A stretch of 64,000 bases of DNA from Diphasiastrum complanatum (GCA_029204225.1 CM055099.1:61907753-61971752), one strand, 5' to 3'. Shown: positions 9,857-22,609, numbered from the stretch's first letter. The notes: generated by a model from the letters alone, not told the origin. Program-made: numbers and translations.

Positions 9857-11521
9857 CCCCACCTCAATGGCTATTTTGTTCATACCAACACCTAGCATGC
9901 TACGAAACTTTTCAAATTTTTCTCTACTAAGTGCCTTAGTAAAGATATCTGCTGCTTGATCGTTGGTATCACAGTACTCGAGCTGAATTTTTCCGCTTTG
10001 TATCTTCTCTCGTAAGAAGTGCTGATCCACCTCAATATGCTTCGTACGAGCATGGTACACAGAATTTTTGGCAAGCTGGATGCAACTCTGGCTGTCACAC
10101 TGACGAATAGTAGGACCATCCTGTGGAATCTGCACCTCCCCAAGAAGTCTCCTGAGCCATATTGCCTCGCAGGTAGCATTTGCCGCTGCCCTGTACTCAG
10201 CCTCTGTCGATGATAAGGTAACTGTGGGCTGTTTCTTGCTGCACCAAGAAATGGCCCCTGAACCAAGGTTGAAAGTGTAACCTGTGGTCGACTTTCGATC
10301 ATCCCTATCACCTGCCCAATCCGAATCGGGAAAGCCTCCAAGCTGAAGCTTTCCGTCATCTGTGTACTCAATCCCATAGCAGGTTGTCCCTTTGACATAC
10401 CTCAAAACCCTTTTGGCTGCTTTCCAATGTGCTTTAGTTGGAGAACTCATGAACTGGCTTGCTACACCAACCACATAGGAAATGTCTGGTCTCGTAGTGG
10501 TGAGATAAATCAGGCTACCCAGAAGCTGCCTATAAAGAGTCTCGTCCACAAAAGGAGTGCCATCATCTCTAGATGGCTTACTGCTGGTATCAATGGGCGT
10601 GGAAACGGGTTTGCAATCCTGCATGTTGAACCTGTTCAAGACTTCACATGCATAGTTAGCTTGGGAAATAAACACACAGTTTTCCTTTTTCCAAACCTCC
10701 AAGCTAAGACAATAGTGGATTAAACCCAAATCCTTCATCTCGAACTCATTTGATAAATGAGCCTTCACCTTTTCAATAAGCTGCCCATTGTTACCCGTGA
10801 TGACCAAGTCATCCACATAGAGAACTATCAAAACAATGTTCCCATCTTCCTCCTTCCCGAACAGGTTGCAATCTGACTGACTCTTTATGAATTGCTCTTT
10901 GGCAAAATAGTCGTCAATACGACTATACCAAGCCCTGGGTGCCTGCTTCAAACCATATATGGCCTTCTTAAGCCTGCATAGCATAGTTTCTTTGCCCTTA
11001 GCCTCAAAACCTTGTGGCTGTTCCATGTAGACTTCTTCAGCCAACTGTCCATTGAGAAAAGCACTCTTCACGTCCATTTGATGGACCTCCCAACCAAAAA
11101 ATGCAGCCAATGCTAAAACCAACCTGATAGACGTCATTTTAGCTACCGGTGCAAACGTCTCATCATAGTCCAAGCCCTCCTTCTGTGCATAGCCTTTACC
11201 AACCAGCCTTGCCTTATGCTTTTCGATGCTCCCATCCGATTTGTATTTGGTCCTATAGACCCACTTACAGCCAATAGGACGCTTCCCTTTTGGTAGTTTC
11301 ACCAAATCCCATGTATCATTCTTGAGAATGGAGTCGTACTCCTCTTGCATAGCATGTTGCCATACCTTCTCATCTGCTGCCTCAACGAATGTATGAGGAT
11401 CTTGTGAATCCAAAATAGTAGTCATAAGTGCATAGTTTGTCTCCTGGTGTTCATGCTGCTGGGCTTGCCTTTGAGACCTCCTAGCCCCTGGATTGCTGCC
11501 CTCTCCCTCATCCAATATCAA
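9851..11521 (-). pseudogene. Copia reverse transcriptase and RNase H
   Basis: This is a 556-residue open frame. RT motifs are GCKWVYRTKYKSDGSIEKHK, ARLVGKGYAQKEGLDYDETF, QMDVKSAFLNGQLAEEVYM and the catalytic VLYVDDLVITG. RNase H follows: SDWAGDRDDRKSTTGYTFNL, STEAEYRAAANATCEAIWL and the terminal KHIEVDQHFLREKI with DIFTKALSREKF. The TGA stop lies three bases inside the 3' LTR, so the purine tract is coding. The domain is uninterrupted, but it is cut off from the integrase by a stop and frame change at 11520-11590. Confidence 0.93.
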
Positions 11522-12774
11522 ACCATCCTACACAGTTTCCACTTGGGAAACTTCTTCCTTGCAGTTGGTGATGAAGACAGTGAATAGGACTCAACAGATT
11601 TGCCCCTTTCCTTCCGCTTCCTAGCCTCCTCGGATTCTTCCTCTTGATCACTCATATGATCATCCTGAGGCTCCCCAATATATGGATGTGGATCATCAAG
11701 TATTGGCACAAATTCACTTGTACCATCCTCCATCTCAAGTTCCTCTATAGGAGGCGTTTGATCTTCTTCAAAGATCACATCTCGACTTATGATCCTCTTC
11801 TTGCTAGTAAGATCGTAAAGTCGGTAAGCTTTGCTTTCTTCACAATATCCCAAGAAAATACACTTTGCTGATTTTGCATCCAGCTTCTCCCTGTTATCCT
11901 TGGGAATATGGGCATAGGGCGTACAACCAAACACTCGCAAAGCGCCCACCTTGGGCTTGATGCCGCTAAATGCCTCTTCTGGAGTCTTGCCTTCCATAGC
12001 TTTTGTTGGACTTCTATTCAATAGAAACACTGCTGTGTGCATTGCCTCGCCCCAAAAAGAGTTGGGCAACCCCTTTGCCTTGAGCATGCACCTTGCACAT
12101 TCCACAATAGTTCAGTTCTTTCTCTCTGCTACGCCGTTTTGCTGAGGGGTATGAGGAGCTGTAAGCTGCCTTTTGATCCCATTGGCCTTGCAAAATTCCA
12201 CAAATTCTGCCTTAATGAACTCTCCACCACCATCTGACCTGAGCATCTTTATCTTCTTTCCTGAATGTTCTTCTACCAAAGCTTTGAAATGCAGGAAGTA
12301 CTTGAATGCTTCAGATTTTAACTTCAAGAAATAAATCCAAATCTTGCGTGAAAAGTCATCAATAAAGGTCATAAAGTAATATGCCCCCCCTGCAGATTTG
12401 GTTTGGGTTGGCCCCCACAAATCTGAATGTACCGAGTCAAGTATGCCTGCTGCCTTGCTGGTGCTCTCCTTGGGAACCTTATGTCTTTGCTGTTTTCCCA
12501 TAGCGCAAGCCTCGCAAACTAAAGAGCTTGGCTTAACAACTGGAAGCCCCTCCACCATATGATGCTGGTTCAACACCTGCATGCTTTGGTAGCCAAGATG
12601 TCCATACCTATCCACATCACTTCCTTTTGCTGTATAAGCATGCTGACTAGGGATAGAAGTGTACAACATGTATAGATTATCTTCCTGCAATCCTTTGGCC
12701 ACAACCTTCATATTATCACTCAAGTCCAACACAAGACAAGAAGTAGCATCAAATTCTACTTTCATATTTTGTTG
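11518..12774 (-). pseudogene. Copia integrase, interrupted by a stop
   Basis: On the minus strand 12765-12112 carries the GAG-pre-integrase finger (HLGYQSMQVL, CEACAMGKQQRHK) and the core: HSDLWGPTQTKSAGG with FIDDFSRKIWIYFL, then LRSDGGGEF and the E motif in TPQQNGVAERKN. TGA replaces the arginine codon right after ERKN. The frame continues at 12105 as ECARCMLKAKGLPNSFWGEA, RVFGCTPYAHIP and KCIFLGYCEESKAYRLYD. A further frame change and a TAG near 11520-11590 separate it from the RT. It would join cDNA to host DNA. Confidence 0.92.
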
Positions 12775-13864
12775 AGTGATAGCTCCTACTCAAAGAAGAT
12801 TTTTTGCAAGTCCTGGTACATATAAGACATTCTTAATGACTTTGACTTCTCCTGATGGAAGCTTTATAGGTACTGTGCCTTTTCCCTTGACCTTGTGTGT
12901 TGAGTTGTCACCTAGGCACACCTCTTGTCCATCACAAATCCCCACAAAGGTATCAGACCAATCCCTATGAGGGGTCATGTGCTTTGAAGCACCTGAGTCA
13001 ATGTACCAACCACCTGTTGTAGCTTGTGAGGCCAATGCAACAGAGAATAACTCAGCTTGCCTTATGTCACTCTGCTCCTCTCTTGCAACACTCTGAACAA
13101 CATTTCCTTCTTGCTTCTTTGTGCCCTTCTTTTGGTCTGCAAGCTTCTTCCTGCACTCAAAAGCAAAGTGTCCATATTTACCACAGTAATTGCAATTCCC
13201 CTTCCTTCGAGGTGTGGAAGAAGTATTTGAGGAGGATTGTGCTTCTGACATCTGCAAGTTCTCCATTCCTTGCTCCGGTGTTTGTGGTGCTCCTTTGTTC
13301 TTGCCTTTACCTTTCTTCTTATCCTTGGCTGGATTTTGCTTCTTCTTAGAAGCAAAGGCATGCTCCTGGAATTCTTCTCTCTTGGAGAGATTAACTCTCC
13401 TCATCTCCTCCTGTAACAAGAGACCATAGACTTCTTCATAGGTAGGGATCTTCTCTCTCACAGATATCATCATCACAAAGTTCTGATCTAATATCCTGAA
13501 TCTTCGTAAGATGATCAATAACTGTCTCCCCTGTCTCCATTCTGAGAGTATACAACTTGTTCTTCAAGTAGAGAAACCTAGTTGTACTTGCTGTCTCATA
13601 CAATGCACAAAGAATGTGCCATGCATCTACAGGCCCTTTAGCTGACTTGATTAGAGGAATCACATTATCCCTCACTGACATGTTGATGATCATGTGTGCC
13701 TTTTCCCTTCTCTTGATATAGTCCTTGAGTTCAAGTTCAGATGTTGGAACAGGCTCCTCACCTGTCACAAGCTTCCAACATTCTTTGTCTTCAAGAATGT
13801 TCTTGATCTTGAATTATCATATGCTAAAGTTAGTGCCATCAAGCCGGCTGGCTTCACTCAGCAT
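12775..13864 (-). pseudogene. Copia gag and protease
   Basis: The likely start is the ATG at 13864 (MLSEASRLDGTNFSI), a standard copia gag opening. Two adjacent stop codons follow where other copia elements read a Trp-containing segment. UBN2-type gag runs through KDYIKRREKAHMIINMSV, DAWHILCALYE and LKNKLYTLRM. A frame change near 13440-13510 leads to the CCHC knuckle CNYCGKYGHFAFEC and the protease WYIDSGASKHMTPHRDW (catalytic DSG). A stop after AKNLL at about 12787 ends it. The copy is degenerate. Confidence 0.9.
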
Positions 13865-14294
13865 GCTCTCTGCAAGACTAGACATAGCTGGATAGAAATA
13901 AAACACAAAAGGCAAACTGGGGTTTTCACCCAACTAGGGTATGCAGCCACTTGCTCAATAACCCTCAGCTTCTGGATTTGAAACTATCCCCCTGAATGGC
14001 TGTCCTAGCCCTTGTCCAAGATCCACTCAGAACTTTCACTGAAGTCCCCACTGTAGAAAGTGCCCTCCTACAGTCCTGGTTGTCCAAAAAGACTCAAAAA
14101 GTTTTGTCCCAAATTAGAACTTTTTGGCTCCCTGTACTCCCCTTGCCAACGGTACTCCAACCATGCAGATAGCACAGAGATCAGATGCCCCTACAAAAAG
14201 TGCTCCCTCCTCAAAGGTAAGCTGCTCTCCAGGAATGGCAGGAATCTGATCAAAATAGGTCCAAGCTTTCACCACACCACAGGCAACATAACCT

Positions 14295-14306
14295 GCTCTG
14301 ATACCA
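14295..14306 (-). promoter_or_regulatory. Copia primer binding site
   Basis: The minus strand reads TGGTATCAGAGC directly after the LTR end TTTGTCA, with no spacer. It is complementary to initiator Met-tRNA. Confidence 0.92.
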
Positions 14307-14691
14307 TGACAAATTCCAAGGCCTAGCGATGGAGTATCATAACAGCATAGTAAGCACACCTTGAAAAAACCAGCTATGGAGTAGAACACGAAAGCAAGAG
14401 AGGGAGAGGACTTCAAAGCTCACACAACTTGAATGATTATTCAAAGTGTAGTAGGGCGTGGAAACCTCTCCAAACTTTGGGCTACATTTAGCATGTAATG
14501 TATAGAGGTGGTGTCTTGCTAATTCTAGCTCTAGAACCCACATGGGTCCTCAACCTACTTGATATTACTTGCCTAATTAGCACAAGTGGGGTGTACTATG
14601 TACATAAATGTTTTACCCCCATGTCTTATGCACAACTTACAAGTTACAAATATACAAGCCTTAAGGGGCAAAATAGGCATTTATTTCAACA
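14307..14691 (-). repeat. Copia 5' LTR (intact, 385 bp)
   Basis: It runs TGTTGAAATA...GAATTTGTCA in element sense. GTATA, the target duplication, follows at 14692-14696. Confidence 0.95.
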
Positions 14692-14696
14692 GTATA

Positions 14697-15334
14697 GCTC
14701 CTATCTTATACACCTCCTTGGGAGTCAGGTCAATACACGAGTCACCCTCTGGGATGGCAACACGTATACATGAGTAGGTACTAGGTAGGGTGTTGTCTCC
14801 ATTTCAGCTGGTGTTGCGAGCTGTAAAGATAGCCCTCGGGCCTCTTTCACTACTGTAACACCTCGCTCTATGCTTCCTTGCTTGATGTCTTTCCGGAAGC
14901 CATCCACAGAGAGGTACGGGCATCTATTGGTCGTCGAGGAGCCGTTCCTGATGGCACGGCATTGACGACAACAACTGCGCTGCCCATCCATTCGTATATA
15001 TCACTGATCTGTTAGCAAAATCACCACGAACAGCAATCGCTCCTTGAATGCTTAGCCTGACCAGCGCATTTTTTCCCAGAATTTCTAACAGAACTGAGTA
15101 TTGGTTTTCCAGCAATCTAATCGCATCTTTTCCCACGATTTTTCAATGTTTGTGAGGCAATTGCTAATGCTGGATTTCTAGCAAGTTTGAGCACACTTCT
15201 GAGCCAATTTTCAGCGCGTTTCTAAAGCAGATTTGAGCGTTGATTTCCCCTCCTTAATCAGTCCAATAGGTGAGCAGCAGGTGACAGAAGCATGGCAATC
15301 GTTCCCAAATACAGAAATAGGTCATTCTTTGCTC
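14697..15334. other. Probable LINE A 5' leader, right part
   Basis: No coding sequence is recognised. Short minus-strand frames at 14725-15136 match no family I know. AGCGCA/AGCGTT-type motifs and T-rich stretches recall the leaders of other elements here. The position supports a leader for LINE A, but nothing proves it. Confidence 0.4.
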
Positions 15335-15480
15335 TGGTGTTCCAGCGATGGAGCACCAAGCAATAGTATTCCAGTGATGGAGCACCAGAGGGAGACCAGC
15401 GATGGAGCTGAAGAGGGAGATCAGCGATGGAGCACCAGAGGGAGACCAGCGATGGAGAGCACCAGAGGGAGATCAGCTTG
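15335..15480. repeat. Degenerate ~25-bp tandem repeats (CAGCGATGGAGCACCAGAGG)
   Basis: At least five units of CAGCGATGGAGCACCAGAGG occur at intervals of about 23-30 bp. The GCGATGGAG core resembles the GCGCTGGAGATGGAGC repeats just upstream of the ORF1-only LINE at 39111-39268, so these may be 5' promoter repeats of the LINE family. Confidence 0.75.
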
Positions 15481-15539
15481 TCAAGGAAAACATCCATGCT
15501 TCCGACTTAGGCTACGTGCTTTGATGGAGCTAGCATCGC

Positions 15540-15543
<4 letters not shown>

Positions 15544-15615
<72 letters not shown>
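15544..15615. repeat. (TA)n-(GA)n microsatellite
   Basis: About 35 bp of TA is followed by about 37 bp of GA. On the minus strand the (CT)n directly follows a LINE 3' hairpin, so it may be that insert's tail. Confidence 0.95.
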
Positions 15616-15618
<3 letters not shown>

Positions 15619-15798
15619 TATTAACGTCTTTTGGGCACCCATGGGTGCATAAGACCAAAAAGAAAATATTGACAAGCAATAGTGGGAGCATCATCCATAG
15701 GAGGACATGGCCTTAAAATGCTATAAACTAGCTACGAATGAAAGTAGAACAAAGCAGAAGTGAAATAAGCACACAACACGGGCCAGGTATAACAAGAA
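15616..15798 (-). mobile_element. LINE 3'-end fragment (5'-truncated)
   Basis: The minus strand ends with GTCTTATGCACCCATGGGTG and TTAATAAAG, then (CT)n. The 14-bp palindrome GCACCCATGGGTGC forms a hairpin. Similar ends occur at 15868, 20420, 37574 and 37862. Only about 180 bp of 3' UTR is present, as expected of a severely 5'-truncated LINE insertion. Confidence 0.75.
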
Positions 15799-15799
15799 C

Positions 15800-15867
<68 letters not shown>
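15799..15867. repeat. (GA)n interrupted by a 13-base G run
   Basis: GA repeats flank an uninterrupted run of G. It lies at the 3' tail of LINE B. Confidence 0.93.
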
Positions 15868-15870
<3 letters not shown>

Positions 15871-16299
15871 AGAATTAGAATTATTATTATTAACGTCTTT
15901 TGGTACCCAAAGGTACATAAGACAAAAGAGAGTACAAAAAGTGAGGAGCATTGTCTGCATACGGACTTATTTACTAGTAAAAAGAAAAGAGAGTAGCATA
16001 TCTATCTCTCTATCTCTAAGAAGAAGTATCAAAGCCTGACCACCAGCTTTGCGAGGGTACAATGCAAGAGCTTAACCACTTGCTCTGCGGAGGAGACTAG
16101 CTATGAGCAAGCTGAAAATAATGAGTGATAGTAGTAGTGGAGCGTGCTGTAGACTGGCGGGAAGCCCGTGAAGATCTGGTGATCTTGGATCTAGCAGAAG
16201 TATGTGAGACTCTCTGTGACTTCGATCTCCGAATGGGGACTTCAAAATCCACAACGTAAATATCCTCTCTGTCTCGCTTCTGGAAAAATTGGGTAATAT

Positions 16300-17256
16300 G
16301 AGCCTAACTCTGATCCATATCTGTGGTAGGTAGAAGTGAAGCTCGTAGAGTATACATCTCTCTCAATAGAAGACCTACACATCTGGAGTCTGGATACTCG
16401 AGGAAGGATTGCAACGTGAGAGGTGTATCTCTGTATAAACAGTGGTATCGCCCTCTGATCTCATAATATACTGGACATCGAAAGATGAAATGAAACTCAT
16501 CCTCCACCTCCTGAAGAGAACAAAGCTGACATATCCTTTGCAATCTTGGAGTGGCCGTGTATCTACCCGTCTCGATAGCTAGCTGATGAGAAGAGACTCG
16601 AAGCTGTCCCATACGGTACCTCAAACCAAAAGATAATGGTTGTGTAAGATATGCTGGAAGGATAGGAGTGCCCGTAGTAGATGTGTGCCATAGAAATGTA
16701 TCTTGACCTTATCAAGGTCAGGCTGTGACCAAATAGTGCATATGTAGCTCCGATAAATATGCTGTCTGATATAAGCATGAGTTCTGCTCGGAAGATCAAG
16801 TACAGATAAGCCCCAAGTCCGAAGAAGGGCTGAGACACTGCCAAACCAAGAATGCTTGGCCCCCTGTCCAACAATGGTGTGTGATGAAGTGAGAGCAGTA
16901 ACAATATATCTAGAAGTGTCTAACTCTGATATCCTGTGAAGAAAGGTAATGATCCGAAACATAGCACCGATAACCAGAGGAAGGGAAGCAAACTCCGCTA
17001 ATATGATATCATGTGGCACCGAGGGCTTAGCCCTAATCATCCTGCTAAGCATGAGAATCTGGTTTCCGAGTAAGATCCCTCCAAGTATCACGTGATAAAT
17101 TCGGATACCAAGTCTCAGCAGAGTATAAAACAACCTGGGAGACAATGGTAGAAAATAGTAAGCATCTGGTAGCAGGGTCCTGTACATAATATGTGGAACA
17201 GAATCTCTCCATATGAACAAGAGAAGTATGCCCCTTACGGAGTCTGGTGAGGGCAC
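16300..17256 (-). pseudogene. LINE B ORF2 C-terminal region with zf-RVT knuckle
   Basis: This region follows the RT. It shows LSRMIRAKPSVPHDIILAEF, GLSVLDLPSRTHAYIRQHI and, in another frame (16624-16304), a cysteine-histidine knuckle RICQLCSLQEVEDEFHFIFR, then CPVYYEIRGRYHCLY. The spacing C-x2-C...H...C matches the zf-RVT region at the end of plant LINE ORF2. A frame change near 16620 splits it. The same region is intact in LINE C (20655-21671). Confidence 0.82.
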
Positions 17257-18161
17257 CCGGTCAGAACGTGTGGACCAGAGAAAAGTACTCCCAAATAAGT
17301 GTAAGAGGTCACAATCTTAATCGGCAACCCATCATAATAGAAGGTCACATCTATCACATGCTGTGTATTGGTATTGAACACCATAATCTTGGTCTTCTTA
17401 GTATTAACCGTCAATCCCCAAAGCTGACAGAAGTGATGTAAAGCAAAAAGGTGTCTCTGTAAGCCAGCTGCAGAGGATGAGAGAAGAACCAAATCATCAG
17501 TGTATAGGAGAATGGGGATAATAATATATTCTAAGGGACAGCCCTCTCCATCTTCCTCTCGAATAATCCGCTCGAGGTCATCAATATATAGTGCAAAGGG
17601 AGTAGGAGATAAGGGGCAGCCCTGCTTCACTCCAATGGTAGAATGGATCAGCGGGGACCAACCATTACCATCCCTGAAACGCGGCCAAACTCGCTCATAT
17701 AAAGTAATGATCGCGGCAATAGTCTCGTCTGTGAAGCCAAGTGAAGATAATCTCTGGAAAAGGAGATGTCTCGGAACTGAGTCAAAAGCTTTGCGGAAGT
17801 CCACAAAGTAGCAATTAACTCTCTGTCTCTGATGGCGTGCCTCCTCGATGATGCATCTCAAAATGAAAATCTGATCTGAGGTAGAGTATCCTGGTCTAAA
17901 CCCAGCCTTTGACCCATAGCATGTAAATTCAATCTCAGCAAAAGATCCAGTAACCGTCTGTAAAATGGAACCATAAATCTTAGACAAAGTGTGACCAATC
18001 ATAATTGTGCGATAGTTTTCTACATTCATGGGATCACCTGCCTTGAGGATGGGACGAAGGATATTAGTACACCATGTGGTAGGAAAAGTGATCTCAGAGA
18101 GTAAAATAGAGTGAGTAGGAGTGAGATTAACTTCAAGTAGATATTGCAATTTCAAATGCAT
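17235..18161 (-). pseudogene. LINE B reverse transcriptase
   Basis: The 308-codon frame contains AGFRPGYSTSDQIFILRCII, CYFVDFRKAFDSVPRHLLFQ, STIGVKQGCPLSPTPFALYI and the catalytic ILLYTDDLVLLSSS, then KKTKIMVFNTNT. The catalytic box is YTDD; LINE A has YADD. The two aspartates remain. The upstream TTWCTNILRPILKAGDPMNV and GHTLSKIYGSILQ are the usual RT motif 0-1 region. It ends by frameshift near 17240. Confidence 0.9.
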
Positions 18162-18174
18162 TGTTGCAAGGAGT

Positions 18175-18365
18175 TCACGGTTTTCTTAATCGGAATTCTA
18201 GACATGTCTGTTTGAAAATACGACAATCTAAAACTCGCTAAAATCACAAATTATTACTCATAATTTGTCCAACCCTATATAATTGTACTTACATAATCTA
18301 TTGTACTTGCATGATCATTTATATGATATACAAGTACAAAATCCAATCATCTAGGAGTTATTCAA
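18175..18365. other. AT-rich insert between endonuclease and RT of LINE B
   Basis: This ~190-bp AT-rich block does not fit the LINE coding frame on either side. AGGAGTT occurs at its left (about 18170) and right (about 18354), which may be a target duplication. Repeated TTGTACTTACATAATCTATT-like units lie inside. Its nature is unknown. Confidence 0.4.
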
Positions 18366-18403
18366 GAGAAGAATTGTACAGGTCACAACGGTCTTAAAAG
18401 CGT

Positions 18404-19960
18404 GAGCAATAAAGGGCGAGATAAGATGTGCTACAGGTTTTAGGAAATATGTGTTTAGAGAATCATAGTCAGTGGCCTTATGAAGTTTGGCATGGTTAAT
18501 GGCATTTTCAACCATGTGTGGAGTAAAGAGCGTGCAGCGGGCAGGTCGTGGTGAGAGTAAGGTAGGAGGTTAGTCTAGGGTAACTTTTTTCAGGTGTTGT
18601 TTGAGTGTTGTAGGGGAGTGTAATCTGGCATATACCACATGTTTGTGAAGAGAGCGACATTCTGCATCATACCAGCGGTTGTGAACACGTCTATGAGATG
18701 ATATCATATTGGTGGGGAAAGATGAGGACGCTGCAGATAAGAGGGATTTAGAGAGAAGAGTGGCTTGTTGCTCAACTGATGCCGTGAAAGGGAAGCTAGT
18801 AAGTAGTTGAGACAAGGTTGTGGTGTAGTTTGCGAGTCCAGAGTGAGTAAAAGGGAAACGTTTGTTAGTAGAAGAGGAGCGTGGAACTTCAAAAGACGGG
18901 GTTATGTGACCAAGTGAGAGGCGTAGGAGTGAGTGATTGGAAATGGTAGGAGGTGTAATGGAGAAATCAGAGATGTGAGGGATCAAAGCAGGTGATCCAA
19001 TTAAATAGTCAACTACCCTATGTCCTCCACCAAGGTTACATGTCGATTCGAATCGGCCTATTCGAATCCTCCGATTTGTCCCGATTCGAACCAAATTCGA
19101 ACCGGCTAGCTAGGTTCGAATCGGGAAACGGTTCAAACCGTTTTCTTTTTGTTCTTTGTTTTGTCGGTTGAGGGGGCCAAAAAACGGTTTGAATCGGTTT
19201 GAACCGGTCTCCGGTTCGAATTGGCCCCTAACGGTTCAAAGGTTTGAACCGCGATAGGCGGTTTGAATCGCGGTTCGATGCAACTATGTCCTCCACCATG
19301 AGTGTAACATGTAAACGCTGATGAGGAAGGCCACAGTGTGAAGCCATTTAGGATGGCAAGAGAATGTGTCTTCGCAGGAGTAATCAATTGCTCTCCAAAA
19401 GATGTAACTGAAGTGTGTGCATCCTGTGATACTCGATCAAGTCCCATATCTAGTGGATGAAGTCGGAGAAAGTCAGTATCTGCATGAAATTTTGTCTGTC
19501 TGGAGCTAGTACGGGCGTTGAAATCTCCTGCTAATAAAATGTAGCCCTGCTGAGAAAAAACAGCAATATCATCTGAGAGTGCCTGAAATGGGTCCCCACC
19601 AAACGTCGAAGTCTGTGGAGCAAAGTAACATACAGCCATATAAATGTCCTGAGGTAATCCCAAAAATGAACCAATAGTATGTAGCCATATATATCGAGCA
19701 TATGGATCTTGCTTAACCATCTTAACTACAGTGGCTCTATATAAACAAGCTACTCCGCCAGATCCACGACAAGTTTTTCCTCTCACAAATGGGAGGAAAC
19801 AAGAATGCCAAGAGTAATCTTGTATATGTGGAAGACGATGATATAAAGACTCATGGGTTTCACCCAACAACAAAATGTCGCATTTGCTAATAAAATCAGT
19901 AAAATCTCCTGCCGATGATGATGATAAAAAACCATTGCAATTCCAGAAGCCAAGTCTCAA
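18404..19960 (-). pseudogene. LINE B ORF2 start: APE endonuclease and linker
   Basis: The ATG at 19960 opens MRLGFWNCNGFLSSSSAGDF, then ILLLGETHESLYHRLP (catalytic Glu), SWHSCFLPF, GSGGVACLYR, AVCYFAPQTSTFGGD and GDFNARTSSRQTKF. After the 251-bp insert it resumes as RVVDYLIGSPALIPHISDFS and SNHSLLRLSLGH, where SNH replaces the usual SDH, so a catalytic Asp is lost. The linker continues to about 18404 with NAINHAKLHKATDYDS. It would nick target DNA if intact. Confidence 0.87.
19033..19283. mobile_element. Short TTCGAA-rich insert with 15-bp target duplication
   Basis: The 251-bp insert interrupts the endonuclease. CTATGTCCTCCACCA flanks it at 19018-19032 and 19284-19298. Inside are many GATTCGAATCGG, GGTTCGAACCGG and CGGTTTGAACCGG palindromic words. 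The ends are imperfectly inverted (AGGTTACATGTCGA against AGTTGCATCGA). A long duplication suggests LINE-mediated insertion. GGTTCGAATC resembles a tRNA B box, but no A box or tRNA-like head is evident. A related stretch occurs at 36815-36905. Confidence 0.75.
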
Positions 19961-19989
19961 AATGGTAGGGGATCTCGGGCAGCTCCTAA

Positions 19990-20303
19990 ACCCGAGAGCC
20001 CCAATTTCCTAGTGTGAGAGGAGGTCGAAATATCTCGGTTTGCCGTCGATAAAAAAGACCCTTTGCCCTTTTTCTTTTGCTTCTTGAATAATCTTTTTCC
20101 TTGCTAACCATTCGGTATTTGTCAAATTATCATCCATATAAATGAAAGTGCCTTTGAGTTTTGTTCTAAGCCAAAGGGCTGCATTGCCGTGTTGAAGAGA
20201 GCAAAATTTGATAAAAAGAATGTTGTCATCAAATTTACTACGCCCTGCTGTGTCAAAACCATCAACAACATGAGATAACTTGGAGACGAGTAAATCTGTA
20301 GCT
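19990..20303 (-). pseudogene. LINE B ORF1 C-terminal fragment
   Basis: Minus-strand reading gives [17 protein letters not shown], then [40 protein letters not shown] and PRYFDLLSH before the stop near 20006. This matches the end of the LINE A ORF1 (KLKGTFIFIDDDLT) and the RRM-like end of the ORF1 at 38071. It is cut at 20303 by GC/GA repeats, where LINE C begins. Confidence 0.75.
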
Positions 20304-22260
<1,957 letters not shown>

Positions 22261-22609
22261 GTTGTCTGTTGGAAATCATGGGTGGTTGATGTCATTGTCA
22301 AATCTGATTGCACAATGCATGGGATGAGCGTGAGAAGGCCGCGACATCAGCCTTCGCTAAAATTAACGTTGATGAAAATGCGAAAAACGTGACACTCTGA
22401 CAAATGCCTTAAAAATTGATTTACAGGATACCATCGCTTTTCTATAAGGACACCTTTGGCATTTGTAGGGCAGTGACGTCTTTTTCGCTTGTCATAAATC
22501 ACGTGTAAAAACACAGCGTTGTCTTTTTCGCCTGTGGAAATCCCCGAGTAAAAATGCAGACAGTCACGTTTTTTGCCTGTCTTATTTTACATGTAAATAT
22601 GCATACTTT
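22261..22609. other. Unassigned spacer with three ~45-bp imperfect repeats
   Basis: No coding sequence is seen. At 22473-22608 three imperfect units of about 45 bp share the pattern GTCTTTTTCGCCTGT followed by CACGTGTAAAAA-like words. The segment ends where gypsy 2b gag begins in mid-domain. Confidence 0.6.

Larger units (their letters stand above)
3151..14691 (-). mobile_element. Ty1/copia LTR retrotransposon, interrupted by a gypsy element
   Basis: The LTRs read TGACAAATTCC...TTTCAACA on the plus strand, that is TGTTGAAA...TTTGTCA in element sense. The 5' LTR is 14307-14691. The 3' LTR is split into 3151-3308 and 9620-9856 by gypsy 1. The 5-bp duplication GTATA flanks the whole at 3146-3150 and 14692-14696. 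The coding order on the minus strand is gag, protease, integrase, RT, RNase H, the copia order. Several stops and frame breaks make it inactive. The two LTRs differ at more places than the gypsy LTRs do, which agrees with the copia element being older. Confidence 0.95.
15868..20303 (-). mobile_element. LINE B: longest L1-like copy in the window
   Basis: Reading right to left there is the C-terminal part of ORF1 (about 20303-19990), then ORF2 with endonuclease (19960-18570), RT (18161-17260) and a C-terminal zinc-knuckle region (17256-16300). A 3' UTR follows, ending in a hairpin (GTACC loop GGTAC) and a TAATAATAATTCTAATTCTA stretch before (CT)n. It is truncated at the 5' end within ORF1 and carries two insertions (about 18175-18365 and 19033-19283), so it is inactive. 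Confidence 0.85.

Noticed and set aside
10427-10723. Plus-strand frames over the copia region
   Set aside because: They are antisense shadows of the copia RT.
15335-15480. CRISPR-like array
   Set aside because: Units are degenerate and the spacing has no unique spacers; the setting is a plant genome, and LINE 5' repeats explain it better.
15825-15837. G-quadruplex-forming site
   Set aside because: A single G run within GA repeats could form one, but nothing links it to a function.
19033-19283. tRNA gene or ordinary tRNA-derived SINE
   Set aside because: B-box-like GGTTCGAATC words occur, but no A box, no cloverleaf and no tail can be found.
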